Counted from the first letter of the stretch, positions 14,137 through 28,338 are shown. The stretch: DNA of 64,000 nt from Penium margaritaceum (GCA_023375785.1 SZWC01004883.1:57428-121427); one strand, 5' to 3'. The notes: generated by a model not told the origin, from the letters alone. Made by a program: numbers and translations.

Positions 14137-17100
14137 CATGGACATGCGTGCACACACTCATGTACATACATGTAATAACTCATGTGCATGCGTGCACACA
14201 TTATTGTGCATACGTGCACACACTCATGCTCTTATGTACATACACTCATGTGCATGGCCGCACAAAGTCATGTGCATGTGTGCACAGAGTCATGTGCATA
14301 CGTGCAGACACTCATGTGCATGCGTGCATACACTCATGTGAATGCGTGCACACACTCATGTGCATGCGTGCACCCACTCAGGTGCATGCATACACACACT
14401 TGTATGCATGCGTGCACACACTTATGTGCATGCGTGCACGGAGTGATGTGCATGTGTGCACAAAATCATGAGCATACGTGCACACACTCATGTGGGTGCG
14501 TGCACACACTCATGTACATTCGTACACACACTCATGTGCATGCATGTAGACACTCATGTGCATCCGTGCACACTCTCATGTGCATGCGTACATAGAGTCA
14601 TGTGCATGCAAGCACATACTCATGTGCATAAATGGACAAACTCATGTGCATGCATGCACACACTCATGTGCATGCATGCACACACTCATGCCTAACGTGC
14701 ACACACACATGTGCATACATGCACACACTCATGTGCATGGATGTACACACTCAATTGCATGCATGCACACATTCTTGTGTGTACGTGCACACACTCATGT
14801 GCATGCAAGCACACACTCTTGTGCATGCGTGCACACACTCATGTTCATGCGTGCATACACTCATGTGCAAGTGTGCACACACTCCATTTCATACGTGCAC
14901 AAACTCATGTGCATGAATGGACACACTCATGTGCATGCGTTCACACAGTCATCTACATGCATGTATACACTAATGCGCATACGTGCACACACTCATATGC
15001 ATACATGCACACACTTATGTGAATGCGTCTACACACTCATGTGTATACCCACACACTCTCATGTGCATGCATGCACAGACTCTTGTGCATGTGTGCAAAT
15101 ACTCATGTGCATGCATACACACACTCATGTACCTCTATGCACACACTCATGTCGTGCGTGTACACACCCATGTGCATGCGTACACATGATTATGTATAAG
15201 CATACACATACTCATCTGCATGCGTTCACACACTCATATGAATGCGTTTACACACTCATGTGCATGCGTGCAAACACACATGCCCATGCCTACACATGCT
15301 TATGTGCATGCATGCACACACTCATGAACATGCGTGCACGCACTCATGTGCATGCATGCACACACTCATGTGCATGCCTGCACACTCCCATGTGCATGCG
15401 AGCATACACTTATGTGCATGCTTGCACACATTTATGTCCATGCATGCACATACTGATGTGTATGCGAGCACACTTCATGTGCATGCGTATCTACACTCTT
15501 GCAATGCGGGCACACACTCATGTGCATGCATGGACACACTCATGTGAATATAAGCACACACTCATGTGCCATGCAAAAATTGACTCATGTGCATGCATGC
15601 ACACACTCATGTGCATGCATGCACAGACTATTGTGCATGCATGCACACACTCATGTGCATGCATGCACACACTCATGCGCATGCATGCACACCCTCATGT
15701 GCATACATACACACACTCAGTTGCATGTGTGTACACACTGATGTGCATGCGTGCATACACTCATGTGCATGGGTCTACACACTCATGTGCATACATGCAC
15801 ACACTCATGTGCATGCGTGCACACACTCTTGTGCGCGCTTTCACACACTCATGTACATACGTGCAAACAGTCATGTGCATGTGTGCATGCACTCATGTGC
15901 ATGCGTGCACAGACTCATGTGCATGAATGGACACACTCAAGTGCATGCATGCACACACTCATGTACATGCGTGCATACACTCATGTGCATGCGTGTACAC
16001 ACTCATGTGCATACGTGTACACACTCATGTGCATACATGCACACATTCATATGCATACGTGCACACACTCATGTGCACGCGTGCACACACTCATGTACAA
16101 ACGTGCACACACTAATGTACATGCATGCACACACTCATGTGCATGCGTGCACATACTTATGTGCATGCGGAAACATGCTGACAAGCATGCATGCACACAC
16201 TCATGTGCATGCATGCACACACTCATTTTCATGCATGCACACACTCATGTGCATGAGTGCACACACTCTAGTACATGCTTGCAAAGAGTCATGTGATAGC
16301 GTGCACATGCTCATGTGAATAAATGGACAAACTCATGTACATCCATGCACACACTCATGTGTATGCATGCAAACACTCATGTGCATGCGTCTATACACTC
16401 ATATGCATGCGTTCACACACTCATGTGCATACATGCACAAACTCATGTGCATGCATGCACAAGCTCTTGTGCATGCGTACACACACTCATGTGCATGAGT
16501 GTGCTCACTCATGTGCATACGTGCACATACTCATGTGCATGCATACACACACTCATGTGCATGAATGGACACACTCATGTGCATGGATGCACACACTCAT
16601 GAGCATGTGTGCACACACTAATGCGCATACATGCATTCACTCATGTGCATACATGCACACACTCATGTGCATGCGTGTACACACTCATGTGCATGCGTGC
16701 ACACACTCATGTGCATACATGCACACACTCATGTGCATGTGTGCATACACTCATGTGCATGCGTGCACACACTCATGTGGGTGCGTGCACACAGTCATGT
16801 ACATGTACGTCCACACTCATGTGCATGCGTGCACACACTCATGTGCATGCGTGCACACACTCATGTGAATGTGCGCACACACTCTTCTGCATGCATCCAC
16901 GTACTCATGTGCATGTAAGCATACACTCATGTGCATGCATGCACACACTCTTGTGCATGCAGGGATACACATATGTTCATATTTGCACACACTAATGTGC
17001 ATGCGTGCACACACTCAGGTGCATGCACGCACACACTCATGTGTATGCGTGCACACCCTCTTGTGCATACATGCATACACTCAATTGCATGCGTTCACAC

Positions 17101-17220
17101 ACTCATGTGCATGCGTGTACCCACATGTGAATGCAAGCACACACTTACGTGCATGCGTGCATACACTCATGTGCATGCGTGCACACATCCATGTGCTCGT
17201 ATGCAAACACTCATGTGTAT
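14137..17220 (+). repeat. Higher-order block in the array, copy 2
   Basis: This is the partner of the block at 9,938-12,900, offset by about 4.20 kb at its left end, 4,275 bp in the middle and 4,321 bp at its right end. The gain of about 46 bp toward the right is roughly two units. Copy number therefore changed by whole units after the duplication. Confidence 0.75.
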
Positions 17221-20200
17221 GCGTGTACACACTTATGTGCATGCGTGCATACACTCATATGCATGCGTGCACAAACTTCTGTGCATTCGTTCACACACTT
17301 ATGTGCAAACATGCACACACTCATGTGCATGCGTGCGCACACTCATGTGTATGCATGCACACACTAAAGTGCATGCGTGCTCACACTAATGTGCATATGT
17401 GCACACACTCATGTGCATGCGTGCACACACTCATTTGCATGCCTGTACACACTCATGTGCATGCGTGTACACAGTCATGTGCATTCGTAAACACACTCAC
17501 GTGCATGAATGGACACACTCATGTGCATGTATGCATTCTTCATGTGCATGCATGCACACACTCATGCTCATACGTGCACAAGGTCATGTGCATACATGCA
17601 CACACTCATGTGCATGCGTGTACACACTCATGTCCATGTGTGCATACACTCATTTGCATGCGTGCACCGACTCATGTGCATGAATGGACACACTCAAGTG
17701 CATGCATGTACACAGTCATGTGCATACATGCATACACTTATGTACATGCGTGTACACACTTATGTGCATGCATGTACAATTTAATGTGCATACGTGCACA
17801 CACTCATGTGCATGCGTGCACACACACATGTGAATGCGTGTACACACTCATGTGCATGAGTACAGACACTACTGTACATGCATGCAAACGCTCATGTGTA
17901 TGCGTGCACACACTCATGTGCATGCGGACACATGCTCATGTGCATGCATGCACACACTCATGTGCATGCGTGCACTCACTCATGTGCATGCGTGAACACA
18001 CTCTTGTGCATTCGTGCACACACTCATGCGTATGAATACACATGGTTTTGTGCATGAGTGCACACACTCATGTGAATGCGTGCACACCCTCATGTCCATG
18101 CGTGCACACACTCATGTGTATGCATGCACACACTCATGTCCATGCGTGCTCACACTCATGTACATGCGTGCACACACTCATGTGCATGCCTGTACACACT
18201 CATGTGCATGCGTGCACAAAGTCATGTGCATACGTGCACACACTCATGTGAATGAATGGACACACTCATGTGCATGCATGCACACACTCATGTGTATGTG
18301 TGCAGACACTTATGCACATACATGCACACACTTATATGCATACATGCACACACTCATGTACATGCATGTACACACTCATGTGCATGCGTGCATACACTTA
18401 TGTGCATGCGTGCATACACTTATGTGCATGGGTCTAGACACTCATGTCCATACGTGCACACACTCATGTATATACGTGTACACATTCTTGTGCATGCATG
18501 CACAGACTCATGTGCATACGTGCAAACACTCATGTGCATGCGTGCATACACTAATGTGCGTGCGTGCACAGACTTATGTGCATGAATGGACACACCCAAT
18601 TGCATGCATACACACACTCCTGTACAAACATGCACACACTTATGTGCATGCGTGTACACACTCATGTGCATGCGTGCACACACTCATGTGCATACGTGCA
18701 TACATTCATGTGCATGCATGCACACACTCATGTGCATGCGTGCACACACTCATGTGCATGCGTGTACACACTCATGTGCGTACACACACTCATGTACATA
18801 CGTGCGAAAACTCATGTGCATGCGTGCACATACTCATGTGCATGCGTGCACACACTCATGTGCATGCATGCACACAGTCATGTGCATGCGTCCACATACT
18901 CATGTGCATGTAAGCACACACTCATGTGCATGCATGCACACACTCTTGTGCATGCGTGCACACCCTCATGTTCATGTTTGCACACACTCATGTGCATGGG
19001 TACACACACTCAGTTGCATACACGCACGCACTGATGTGTATGCATGCACACACTCTTGTGTATGCGTGCACAAACTCATGTGCATGCGTGCACACACTCA
19101 TGTGCATGCATGGACACGCTCATGTGTATGCAAGCGCACACTCACATGCATGCGTGCATACACTCATGTGCATGCATGTACACACTCATGTGCATGTGTG
19201 CAAACACACATGTGCATGTGTGTGCACACTCATGTGCATGCGTGCACACACTTATGTGCATACGTTCATACACTCATGTGCATACATGCACACCCTCATG
19301 TGCATGCGTGCACACACTCATGTGTATGCATCCACACATTCATGTGCATGCGTGCTCACACTCATGTGCATGCGTGCACACACTTATGTGCATGCGTGCA
19401 CAAACTCATGTGCATGCCTGCACACACTCATGTGCATTCTTGCAACCCGTCATGTGCATGCGTGAACAAACTTACGTGCATGAATGGACACACTCATGTG
19501 CATGCATGCACACACTCATGTGCATGCGTGCACACACTCATGCGCGTACGTGCACACACTCATGTGCAAACATGCAGACACTCATGTGCGTGCGTGTTTA
19601 CACCCATGTGCATGCGTTCATACACTCATGTGCATGGGTCTACACACTCATATGCATACTTGCACACACTCATGTGCATGCATGCACAGACTCTTGTGCA
19701 TGCGTACACGCACTCATCTGCATACGTGCAAATACTCATCTGCATGCGTACACACACTCATGTGCATGCGTGCATACACTAATGTACACGCATGCACAAG
19801 CTCATGTGCATGCGTGCACACACTCATGTGCATGCGGACACATGCTCATGTGCATGCATACACACAGTCATGTGCATACGTGCAAACGCTCATGTTCATG
19901 CATGCACACACGCATGTGTATGCATGCACACATTCATATTCATGCCTGCAACCACTCATGTACATACGTGCACACACTCATGTGCATATATGCACACACT
20001 CATGTGCATGCGTGTACACACTCATGTGCATGTGTGCACACACTCATGTCCATGCAAACACACACTCATGTGCATGCATGCACACACTCATGTGCATGTG
20101 TGCACACACTCATGTGCATGTGTGCAAACACTCATATGCATGTGTGCACACACTCATGTGCAAGCATGCACACACTCATGTTCATGCGTGCACACACTCA

Positions 20201-23200
20201 TGTGCATGTGTGCACACACTCATGTGCATGAATGCACACCCTCATGTACATGAATATACACACTCAAGTTCATACATGCACACACTCATGTGTATGTGTG
20301 TACGCACTGATGTGCATGCGTGTACACACTCATGTTCATAGGTGCACACACTCATGTGCATGCTTGCACACACTCATGTGCATGCGTGCACACACTCATG
20401 TGTATACGTACACACACTAATGTACATGCGTGCACACGCTCATGTGCATGCATTCACACACTCATGTGCATGCGGACACATGCTCATGTGCATGCATGCA
20501 CACACTCATGTGCATACGTGCAAACATTCATGTGCATGCATACACAAACTCATGTGCATGCGTGCACACAGTCTTGTTCATGCGTGCCTATACTCATCCG
20601 CATACGTGCACACACTAATGTGCATGTGTGCACACACTCATATGCATGCGTGCACACAGTCATGTTCATGCGTGCACACACTTATGTACATGTGTGCACA
20701 CAATCATGTGCATGCATGCACACGCTCATGTGCTTGCGTGCAGACACTCATGAGCATGCGTGCACATACTCACATGCATGCGTACACATGTTTATGTGTA
20801 TGCATCCACACACTCATGTGCATGCGTGCATACACTCATGTGCCTGCGTGCACACACTCACGTGCATGCGTACACATGCTTATGTGCATGCGTGTACACA
20901 CTCGTGTGCAAGCGTCCACATACTCATGTGCATGCCAGCACACACTCATGTGCATGCGTGCACACATTCTTGTGCATGCGTGCACCCACTTCTGTTCATG
21001 TGTGCACACACCCATGTGCATGCGTGCACACTCTCTGGTGCATGCATGCACACACTCATGTGCATGCTTAAACTCATGTGCATACGTGCAAACACTCATG
21101 TACCTGCGTGCCCACACTTATGTGCATACATGCACACACTCATGTGCATGCGTGCACACACTCATGTGCATAGATGCACACAATCATGTGCATACATGCA
21201 CACACTCATGTGCATGTTTGTACACACTCATGTGCATGCGTACACACACTCATGTGTATACGTGCACACACTCATGCACATGCGTGCACACATTCATGTG
21301 CATGCATCAACACACTCATATACATGCATGCACACACTCATGTGCATCCGTGCACACACTCATGTGCATGTGTGCATACACTCATGTGCATGCATACACA
21401 CACAAATGCACATGCGTGCACACACCCATGTGCATGTGTGCAAACACTCATATGCATGTGTGCACACACTCATGTGCACGCATGCACATACTCATGTTCA
21501 TGCGTGCACACACTCATGTGAATGTGTGCACACCCTCTTGTGCATGCATGCACACACTCATGTGCATGCCTGCTCACACTCATGTGCATGCGTGTACACA
21601 ATCAAATGCATGCGTGCGAACAGTCATATGCATGCGTGCACACACTCCTGTTCATGCGTCCACACACTCATGCGCATACGTGCACACACTCATGTGCATG
21701 CGTGTACAGAATCATGTGCATACATTCACACTCTAATGTGCATACATGCACACACTCATGTGCATGCGTGTACAGAATCATGTGCATAGATGCACACACT
21801 CATGTGCATACGGGTACACACTCATGTGCATGCGTGCACACACTCATGTGAGTGCGTGCACACACTCATATGCTTGCGTGCACACACTCATGTGCATGCG
21901 TGCCCACACTCATGTGCATGCGTGAACACAATCATGTACATGCATGGACACGCTCATGTGCATGCGTGCAGACACTCATGTGCATGCGTGCACATACTCA
22001 TATGCATGCCTACACATGCTCATGTGCATGCATCCACACACTCATGTGCATGCATGCACACACTCATGTGCATGCGTGCACACACTCATGTGCATGTGTG
22101 CGAACACGTATTTGCATGCGTACACGTGCTTATGTGCATGCATGCACACCCTCGTGTGCATGCATCCACATACTCATATGCATGTGTGCAAACACTCATG
22201 TGCATGCGTGCACACACTCATGTGCATACGTGCACACACTCATGTACATGCATGCACACACTCATGTGCATACGTGCAAACACTCATGTGCATGCATGCA
22301 CACTTTCATGTGCATGCGTGCACAGACTCATGCGCATGAATGGACACACTCAAGTGCATACATGCACACGCTTTTGTGCATGCCTGTACACACTTATGTG
22401 CATGCATGTAAACTTTCATGTGCGTATGTGCGCACACTCATGTGCATGCGTGCACACACTCATGTGCATGCATGTTCGCACTCATGTGCATGAATACACA
22501 CACTAATCTACATGCATGCAAACGCTCATGTGCATACGTGCATACACTAATGTGCATGCGGATACATGCTCATGTGCATGCATGCACACGCTCATGTGCA
22601 TGCGTGCACACACTCATGTGCATGCGTGCACACACTCTTGTGCATGCGTGCACACACTCATGCGTATGCGCACACGTGCTTATGTGCATGCGTGCACACA
22701 CTCATGTGCATGCGTGCACACACTCATGTGCATGCGTGCACATACTCATGTGCATGCGTGCACACACTCATGTGCATGCGTGCTCACACTCATGTGCATG
22801 CGTGCACACACTCTTGTGCATGCCTGTACACACTCATGTGTATGCCTGCACATACTCATGTGCATGCGTGCACACAGTCCTGTGCATGCGTGCACACACT
22901 CATGTGCATGAATGGATACACTCATGTGCATGCATGCACACACTCATGTGTTTGCGTGCACACACTTATGCGCATACGTGCACACACTCTTGTGCATACA
23001 TTCACACACTCATGTACATGCGTGTACACACTCATGTGCATGCGTGCATACAATCATGTGCATGGGTCTAGACTCTCATGTGCATATGTGCACACACTCA
23101 TGTGAATGCGTGCAGACATTCTTGTGCATGCGTGCACAGACTCCTGTGCATACATACAAACACTCATGTGCATGCGTGCACACACTTATGTGCATGTGTG

Positions 23201-23940
23201 CTAACACTCATGTACATGCGTACATATGCTTTTGTGCATGCGTGCACAAACTCGTGTGCATGCGTCCACATAGTCTTGTGCATGCGAGCAAACACTCATG
23301 TCCATGCGTGCACACACTCTTGTGCATACTCATTCGCATGCGTGCACACACTCATGTGCATGCATCAACACACTTATGTGCATGCATGCACACACTCATG
23401 TGCATGCATGCACACAGTCATGTGCATGCGTGCACACACTCATGTGCATGTGTGCAAACACTCATGTGCATGCGTGCATTCACTCATGTGCATGCGTGCA
23501 CACACTCATGTACATGCATGCACACACTCATCTGCATACGTGCAAACACTCATGTGCATCCGTGCACACACTTATGCGCATGTGTGCACAGACTCATGCG
23601 CATGAATGGATACACTCAAGTGCATGCATGCACACACTCATGTGCATACATGCACACACTTATGTGCATGCGTGTACACACTTATGAGCATGCATGTACA
23701 CTTTCATGTGCGTATGTGCACACACTTATGTGCATGCGTACACACACTCATGTGCATACGTGTACGCACTCATGTGCATGAGTACACACACTCATGTACA
23801 TGCATGCAAACGCTCATGTGCATGCATTCACACACTCACTTGCATGCGGAAACATGCTCATGTGCATGCCTTCACACACTCATGTCCATGCGTGCACACA
23901 CTCATGTGCATGCGTGCACACACTCTAGTGCATGCGTGCA

Positions 23941-25919
23941 CACACTCATGCGTATGCGTACACATGCTTCTGTGCATGCGTGCACACACTCATGCGCATG
24001 CGTGCACACACTCATGTGCATGTGTGCACACACTAATGTGCATGCGTACACACACTCATGTGCATGTTTGCTCACACTCATGTGCATGCCTGCACACACT
24101 CATGTGCATGCCTGTACACACTCATGTGCATGCATGCACACAGTCATGTGCATGCGTGCACACACTCATGTGCATGAACAGATACACTCGTGTGCATGCA
24201 TGCACACACTCATGTGCATGCGTGCACACACTTATGCGCATACGTGCATACACTCATATGCATACATGCACACACTCATGTGCATACGTGTACACACTCA
24301 TGTGCATGCGTGCATACAATCATGTGCATGGGTCTAGACACTCATGTGCATATGTGCACACACTCATGTGCATGCGTGCACACATTCTTGTGCATGCGTG
24401 CATAGACTCATGTGCATACGTGCAAATACTCATGTGCATGCGCGCACACACTCATGTGCATGCGTGCACACACTCATGTGCATGTGTGCTTATACTCATG
24501 TGCATGCGTACATATGCTTATGTGCATGCGTGCACACACTCATGTGCATGCGTCCACATACTCTTGTGTATGCAAGAGCACACTCATGTCCATGCGTGCA
24601 CACACTCTTGTGCATGCGTGCACCCACTAATGTTTATGTTTGCACATACTCATGTGCATACGTGCACACACTTAGGTGCATGAATGCACACACTCATGCC
24701 TATGCGTACACATACTCATGTGCATGCGTGCACACACTCATGTGCATGCGTGCACACACTCATGTGCATGCGTGCACACACTCATGTGCATGCATGGACA
24801 CACTTATGTGCATGAATTCACACACTCATGTGCATACATGCACACACTCATGTGCATGTGTGCAAACACTCATGTGCATGCATGCACACACTCATGTGCA
24901 TGGGTAAACACACTCATGTGCATGCATGCACACACTCATGTGCATACGTGCAAACATTCATGTGCATGCGTGCACACACTAATGTGCATGCGTGCACAGA
25001 CTCATGTGCATGAATGGACACACTCAAGCGCATGCATGCACACACTCATGTACATACATGCACACACTTATGTGCATGCATGTACACACTCATGTGCATG
25101 CGTGTACACACTCATGTGCATACATGCACACATTCAGGTGCATGCGTGCACACACTCATGTGCATGCGTGCACACACTCATGTGCATGCGTGCACACACT
25201 AATGTACATGCATGCACATGCTCATGTGCATGCGTGCACACACTCATGTGCATGCGGACACATGCTCATGTGCATGCATGCACACACTCATGTGCATGCG
25301 TGCACACACTCATGTGCATGCGTGAACACACTCATGTGCATACTTCCACACAGTCATGTGCATACGTGCACATTTTCATGTGCATAAATGGACAAACTCA
25401 TGTACATGCATACATACACTCATGTGCATGCATGCACACACTCATGTGCATGCGTGTACACACTCATATCTATGCGTGCACACACTCATGTGCATACGTG
25501 CACAAACACATGTGCATGCGTGACACACTCTTGTGCATGCGTGCACACACTCATGTGCATGCGTGTGCACACTCATGTGCATACTTGCACACACTCATGA
25601 GCATGAATGGACACACTTATGTGCATGCATGCATACACTCATGTTCATGCGTGGACACACTAATGCGCATACGTGCATACACTCATGTGCATACATGCAC
25701 ACAGTCATGTGCATGCGTGTACACACTCACGTGCATGCGTGCACACACTCATGTGCATACGTGCACACACTCATGTGCATGCGTGCACACACTCATGTGC
25801 ATGCGTGCACACACTCATGTCCGTGCGTGCACACACTCATGTATGTGTATGTACACACTCATGTGCATATGTGCACACACTCATGTGCATGTGTGCACAC
25901 ACTCTTGTGCATGCGCGCA
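23941..25919 (+). repeat. Terminal higher-order repeat, copy 1 (about 1,979 bp)
   Basis: The order of variant units here repeats immediately downstream. GGTCTAGACA (24,331 and 26,310) and GCATGAACA (24,172 and 26,151) are both exactly 1,979 bp apart. An earlier, shorter related copy starts near 22,657, with its GGTCTAGAC at 23,065. This end of the array looks the most recently homogenised. Confidence 0.75.
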
Positions 25920-27598
25920 CACACTCATGCATATGCGTACACATGCTTATGTGCATGCGTGCAAACACTTATGCACATGCATGCACACACTCATGTGCAT
26001 GTGTGCACACACTAATGTGCATGCGTACACACACTCATGTGCATGTTTGCTCACACTCATCTGCATGCGAGCACACACTCATGTGCATGTCTGCACACAC
26101 TCATGTGCATGCATGCACACAGTCATGTGCATGCGTGCACACACTCATGTGCATGAACAGATACACTCATGTGCATGCATGCACACACTCATGTGCATGC
26201 GTGCACACACTTATGCGCATACGTGCATACACTCATATGCATACATGCACACACTCATGTGCATACGTGTACACACTCATGTGCATGTGTGCATACAATC
26301 ATGTGCATGGGTCTAGACACTCATGTGCATATGTGCACACACTCATGTGCATGCGTGCACACATTCTTGTGCATGCGTGCACAAACTCATGTGCATACGT
26401 GCAAATACTCATGTGCATGCGTGCACACAGCCATGTGCATGTGTGCACACACTCATGTGCATGCATGGACACACTTATGTGCATGTATGCACACACTCAT
26501 GTGCATACATGTACACACTCATGTGCATGTGTGCAAACACTCATGTGCATGCGTGCACACACTCATGTGCATGTGTGCACACACTCATGTGCATGCATGC
26601 ACACACTCATGTGCATACGTGCAAACATTCATGTGCATGCATGCACACACTCATGTGCATGCGTGCACAGACTCATGTGCATGAATGGACACACTCAAGT
26701 GCATGCATGCACACACTCATGTACATACATGCACACACTTATGTGCATGCGTGTACACACTCATGTGCATGCGTGTACACACTCATGTGCATACGTGCAC
26801 ACATTCAGGTGCATGCGTGCACACACTCATGTGCATGCGTGCACACACTCATGTGCATGCGTGCACACACAAATGTACATGCATGCACATGCTCATGTGC
26901 ATGCGTGCACACACTCATGTGCATGCGGACACATGCTCATGTGCATGCATGCACACACTCATGTGCATGCGTGCACACACTCATGTGCATGCGTGCACAC
27001 ACTCATGTGCATACTTCCACACAGTCATGTGCATGCGTGCACATTTTCATGTGCATAAATGGACAAACTCATGTACATGCATGCATACACTCATGTGCAT
27101 GCATGCGCACACTCATGTGCATGCGTGTACACACTCATATCTATGTGTGCACACACTCATGTGCATACGTGCACAAACACATGTGCATGCGTGACACACT
27201 CTTGTGCATGCGTGCACACACTCATGTGCATGCGTGTGCACTCATGTGCATACTTGCACACACTCATGTGCATGAATGGACACACTTATGTGCATGCATG
27301 CATACACTCATGTGCATGCGTGCACACACTAATGCACATACGTGCATACACTCATGTGCATACATGCACACAGTCATGTGCATTCGTGTATACACTCACG
27401 TGCATGCGTGCACACACTCATGTGCATACGTGCACACACTCATGTGCATGCGTGCACACACTCATGTGCATGTATGCACATACTCATGTCCGTGCGTGCA
27501 CACACTCATGTACATGTATGTACACACTCGTGTGCATGCGTGCACACACTCATGTGCATGCGTGCACACACTCGTGTGCATGCCTCCACATACTCCTT
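25920..27598 (+). repeat. Terminal higher-order repeat, copy 2 (14 units shorter)
   Basis: This is the second tandem copy. After about 26.6 kb the offset to copy 1 drops from 1,979 to 1,671 bp (landmark TGAATGGACA at 25,011 and 26,682). The difference is 308 bp, exactly 14 units of 22 bp. The array stops at the point equivalent to the start of a further copy, where it meets the copia fossil. Confidence 0.75.
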
Positions 27599-27639
27599 TG
27601 TAGGAGGACCCATTGGTCCTCATTTTCTACTTTAATTGC

Positions 27640-27945
27640 AGCAGCTGCAATCGTAGCTACACCAACTACAGCAGCCGCCATAGTAGCAGCGGCCATTGCT
27701 ACTACCGTACTAGCAGCTATAGTAGTAGCACCAGCAGCCAAAGTAGTAGTTGCAGCAATAGTTGCTGCTACAACAATAGCAGCACATGCTACACCCGAAG
27801 CAGCAGTAGCAGCACCCACAACAGTTAGAGTAGCATTAGCAGCCTGTGCTACAACAGCAGCATTTAGAGTAGCAGTAGTAGTAACAATAGTAGTAACAGT
27901 AGTAGCCGTAGCAACAGCAGTAGTAGCTGTAGCAACTCATAGGCT
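27640..27945 (+). repeat. GCA/GTA triplet tract, Ala/Val-rich leader of element A
   Basis: The tract is built of irregular GCA, GTA and ACA triplets and would read as an Ala/Val/Thr-rich peptide. Similar hydrophobic Ala-rich stretches sit in the gag-side region of elements C (36,200-36,590) and D (minus strand, 42,075-42,670), which suggests this belongs to element A rather than to the satellite. Because triplet repeats keep several frames open, coding is not certain. Confidence 0.55.
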
Positions 27946-28338
27946 TTCTCGCCGGCTTTCCAGATCCCCTGGCCGCTATTTGCCAGTAGCTTGCTACACT
28001 CACACAACAACTTGAAGTATTGCAACTGCCTACACCAGAGATTCACGCGAGTGTCCTGTTGCCCTTCCTTCCTCCAGGGCATGCCAGTCCCATTGTTTCT
28101 TCAACCACGCATTACTTGGCGCACCACTAGACCCAGTGCCAATGGCAGACGATGACATCAATCCTTGACCCCACTCTGGGTGCCGCCCGCAGGCCAAAAG
28201 AATTTTCAAACCCTGCCACCGCAGCTACAGGCAAGCCAACAGTATCGGAAGTAGGAGCTTGGATTTCGCCTCGAGGCACAGGGTGAGGGTCTGTGGCCAT
28301 ACTACACCCTCCTGTACGATTCCTTCCAAGTCGACCAA

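Larger units (their letters stand above)
106..27598 (+). repeat. 27.5-kb minisatellite, 22-bp unit, about 1,250 copies
   Basis: The unit is 22 bp: the core CATGTGCATGCGTGCACA followed by CACT. It repeats head to tail over nearly the whole first 27.6 kb. Near-perfect consensus runs occur for example at about 5,870-5,965. Most units differ from the consensus by a few changes, largely transitions, with occasional 1-2 bp length changes. Three units make 66 bp, and since 22 is not a multiple of 3 every plus-strand frame reads the same 22-residue cycle (for example MCMRAHTHVHACTHSCACVH plus TL) with no stop codon. The minus strand of the consensus meets TGA once every 66 bp. The many long Cys/His-rich reading frames are therefore explained by the repeat. 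I see no promoter, splice or termination signal for a gene inside it. Confidence 0.97.

Noticed and set aside
106-27598. CRISPR array
   Set aside because: Repeats are directly contiguous with no spacers, and the context is a eukaryotic genome.
106-27598. RY elements (CATGCA) as seed-type regulatory sites
   Set aside because: CATGCA occurs in most units only because it is part of the repeat core, so it carries no regulatory information.
106-27598. Telomeric or centromeric repeat
   Set aside because: The unit is unlike plant telomere repeats, and 22 bp is far shorter than usual centromere satellites; nothing in the window supports a centromere.
121-27603. Dozens of long Cys/His-rich reading frames as real genes
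   Set aside because: All follow from a stop-free 22-bp repeat read in three equivalent frames; they overlap each other in every frame and show no gene structure.
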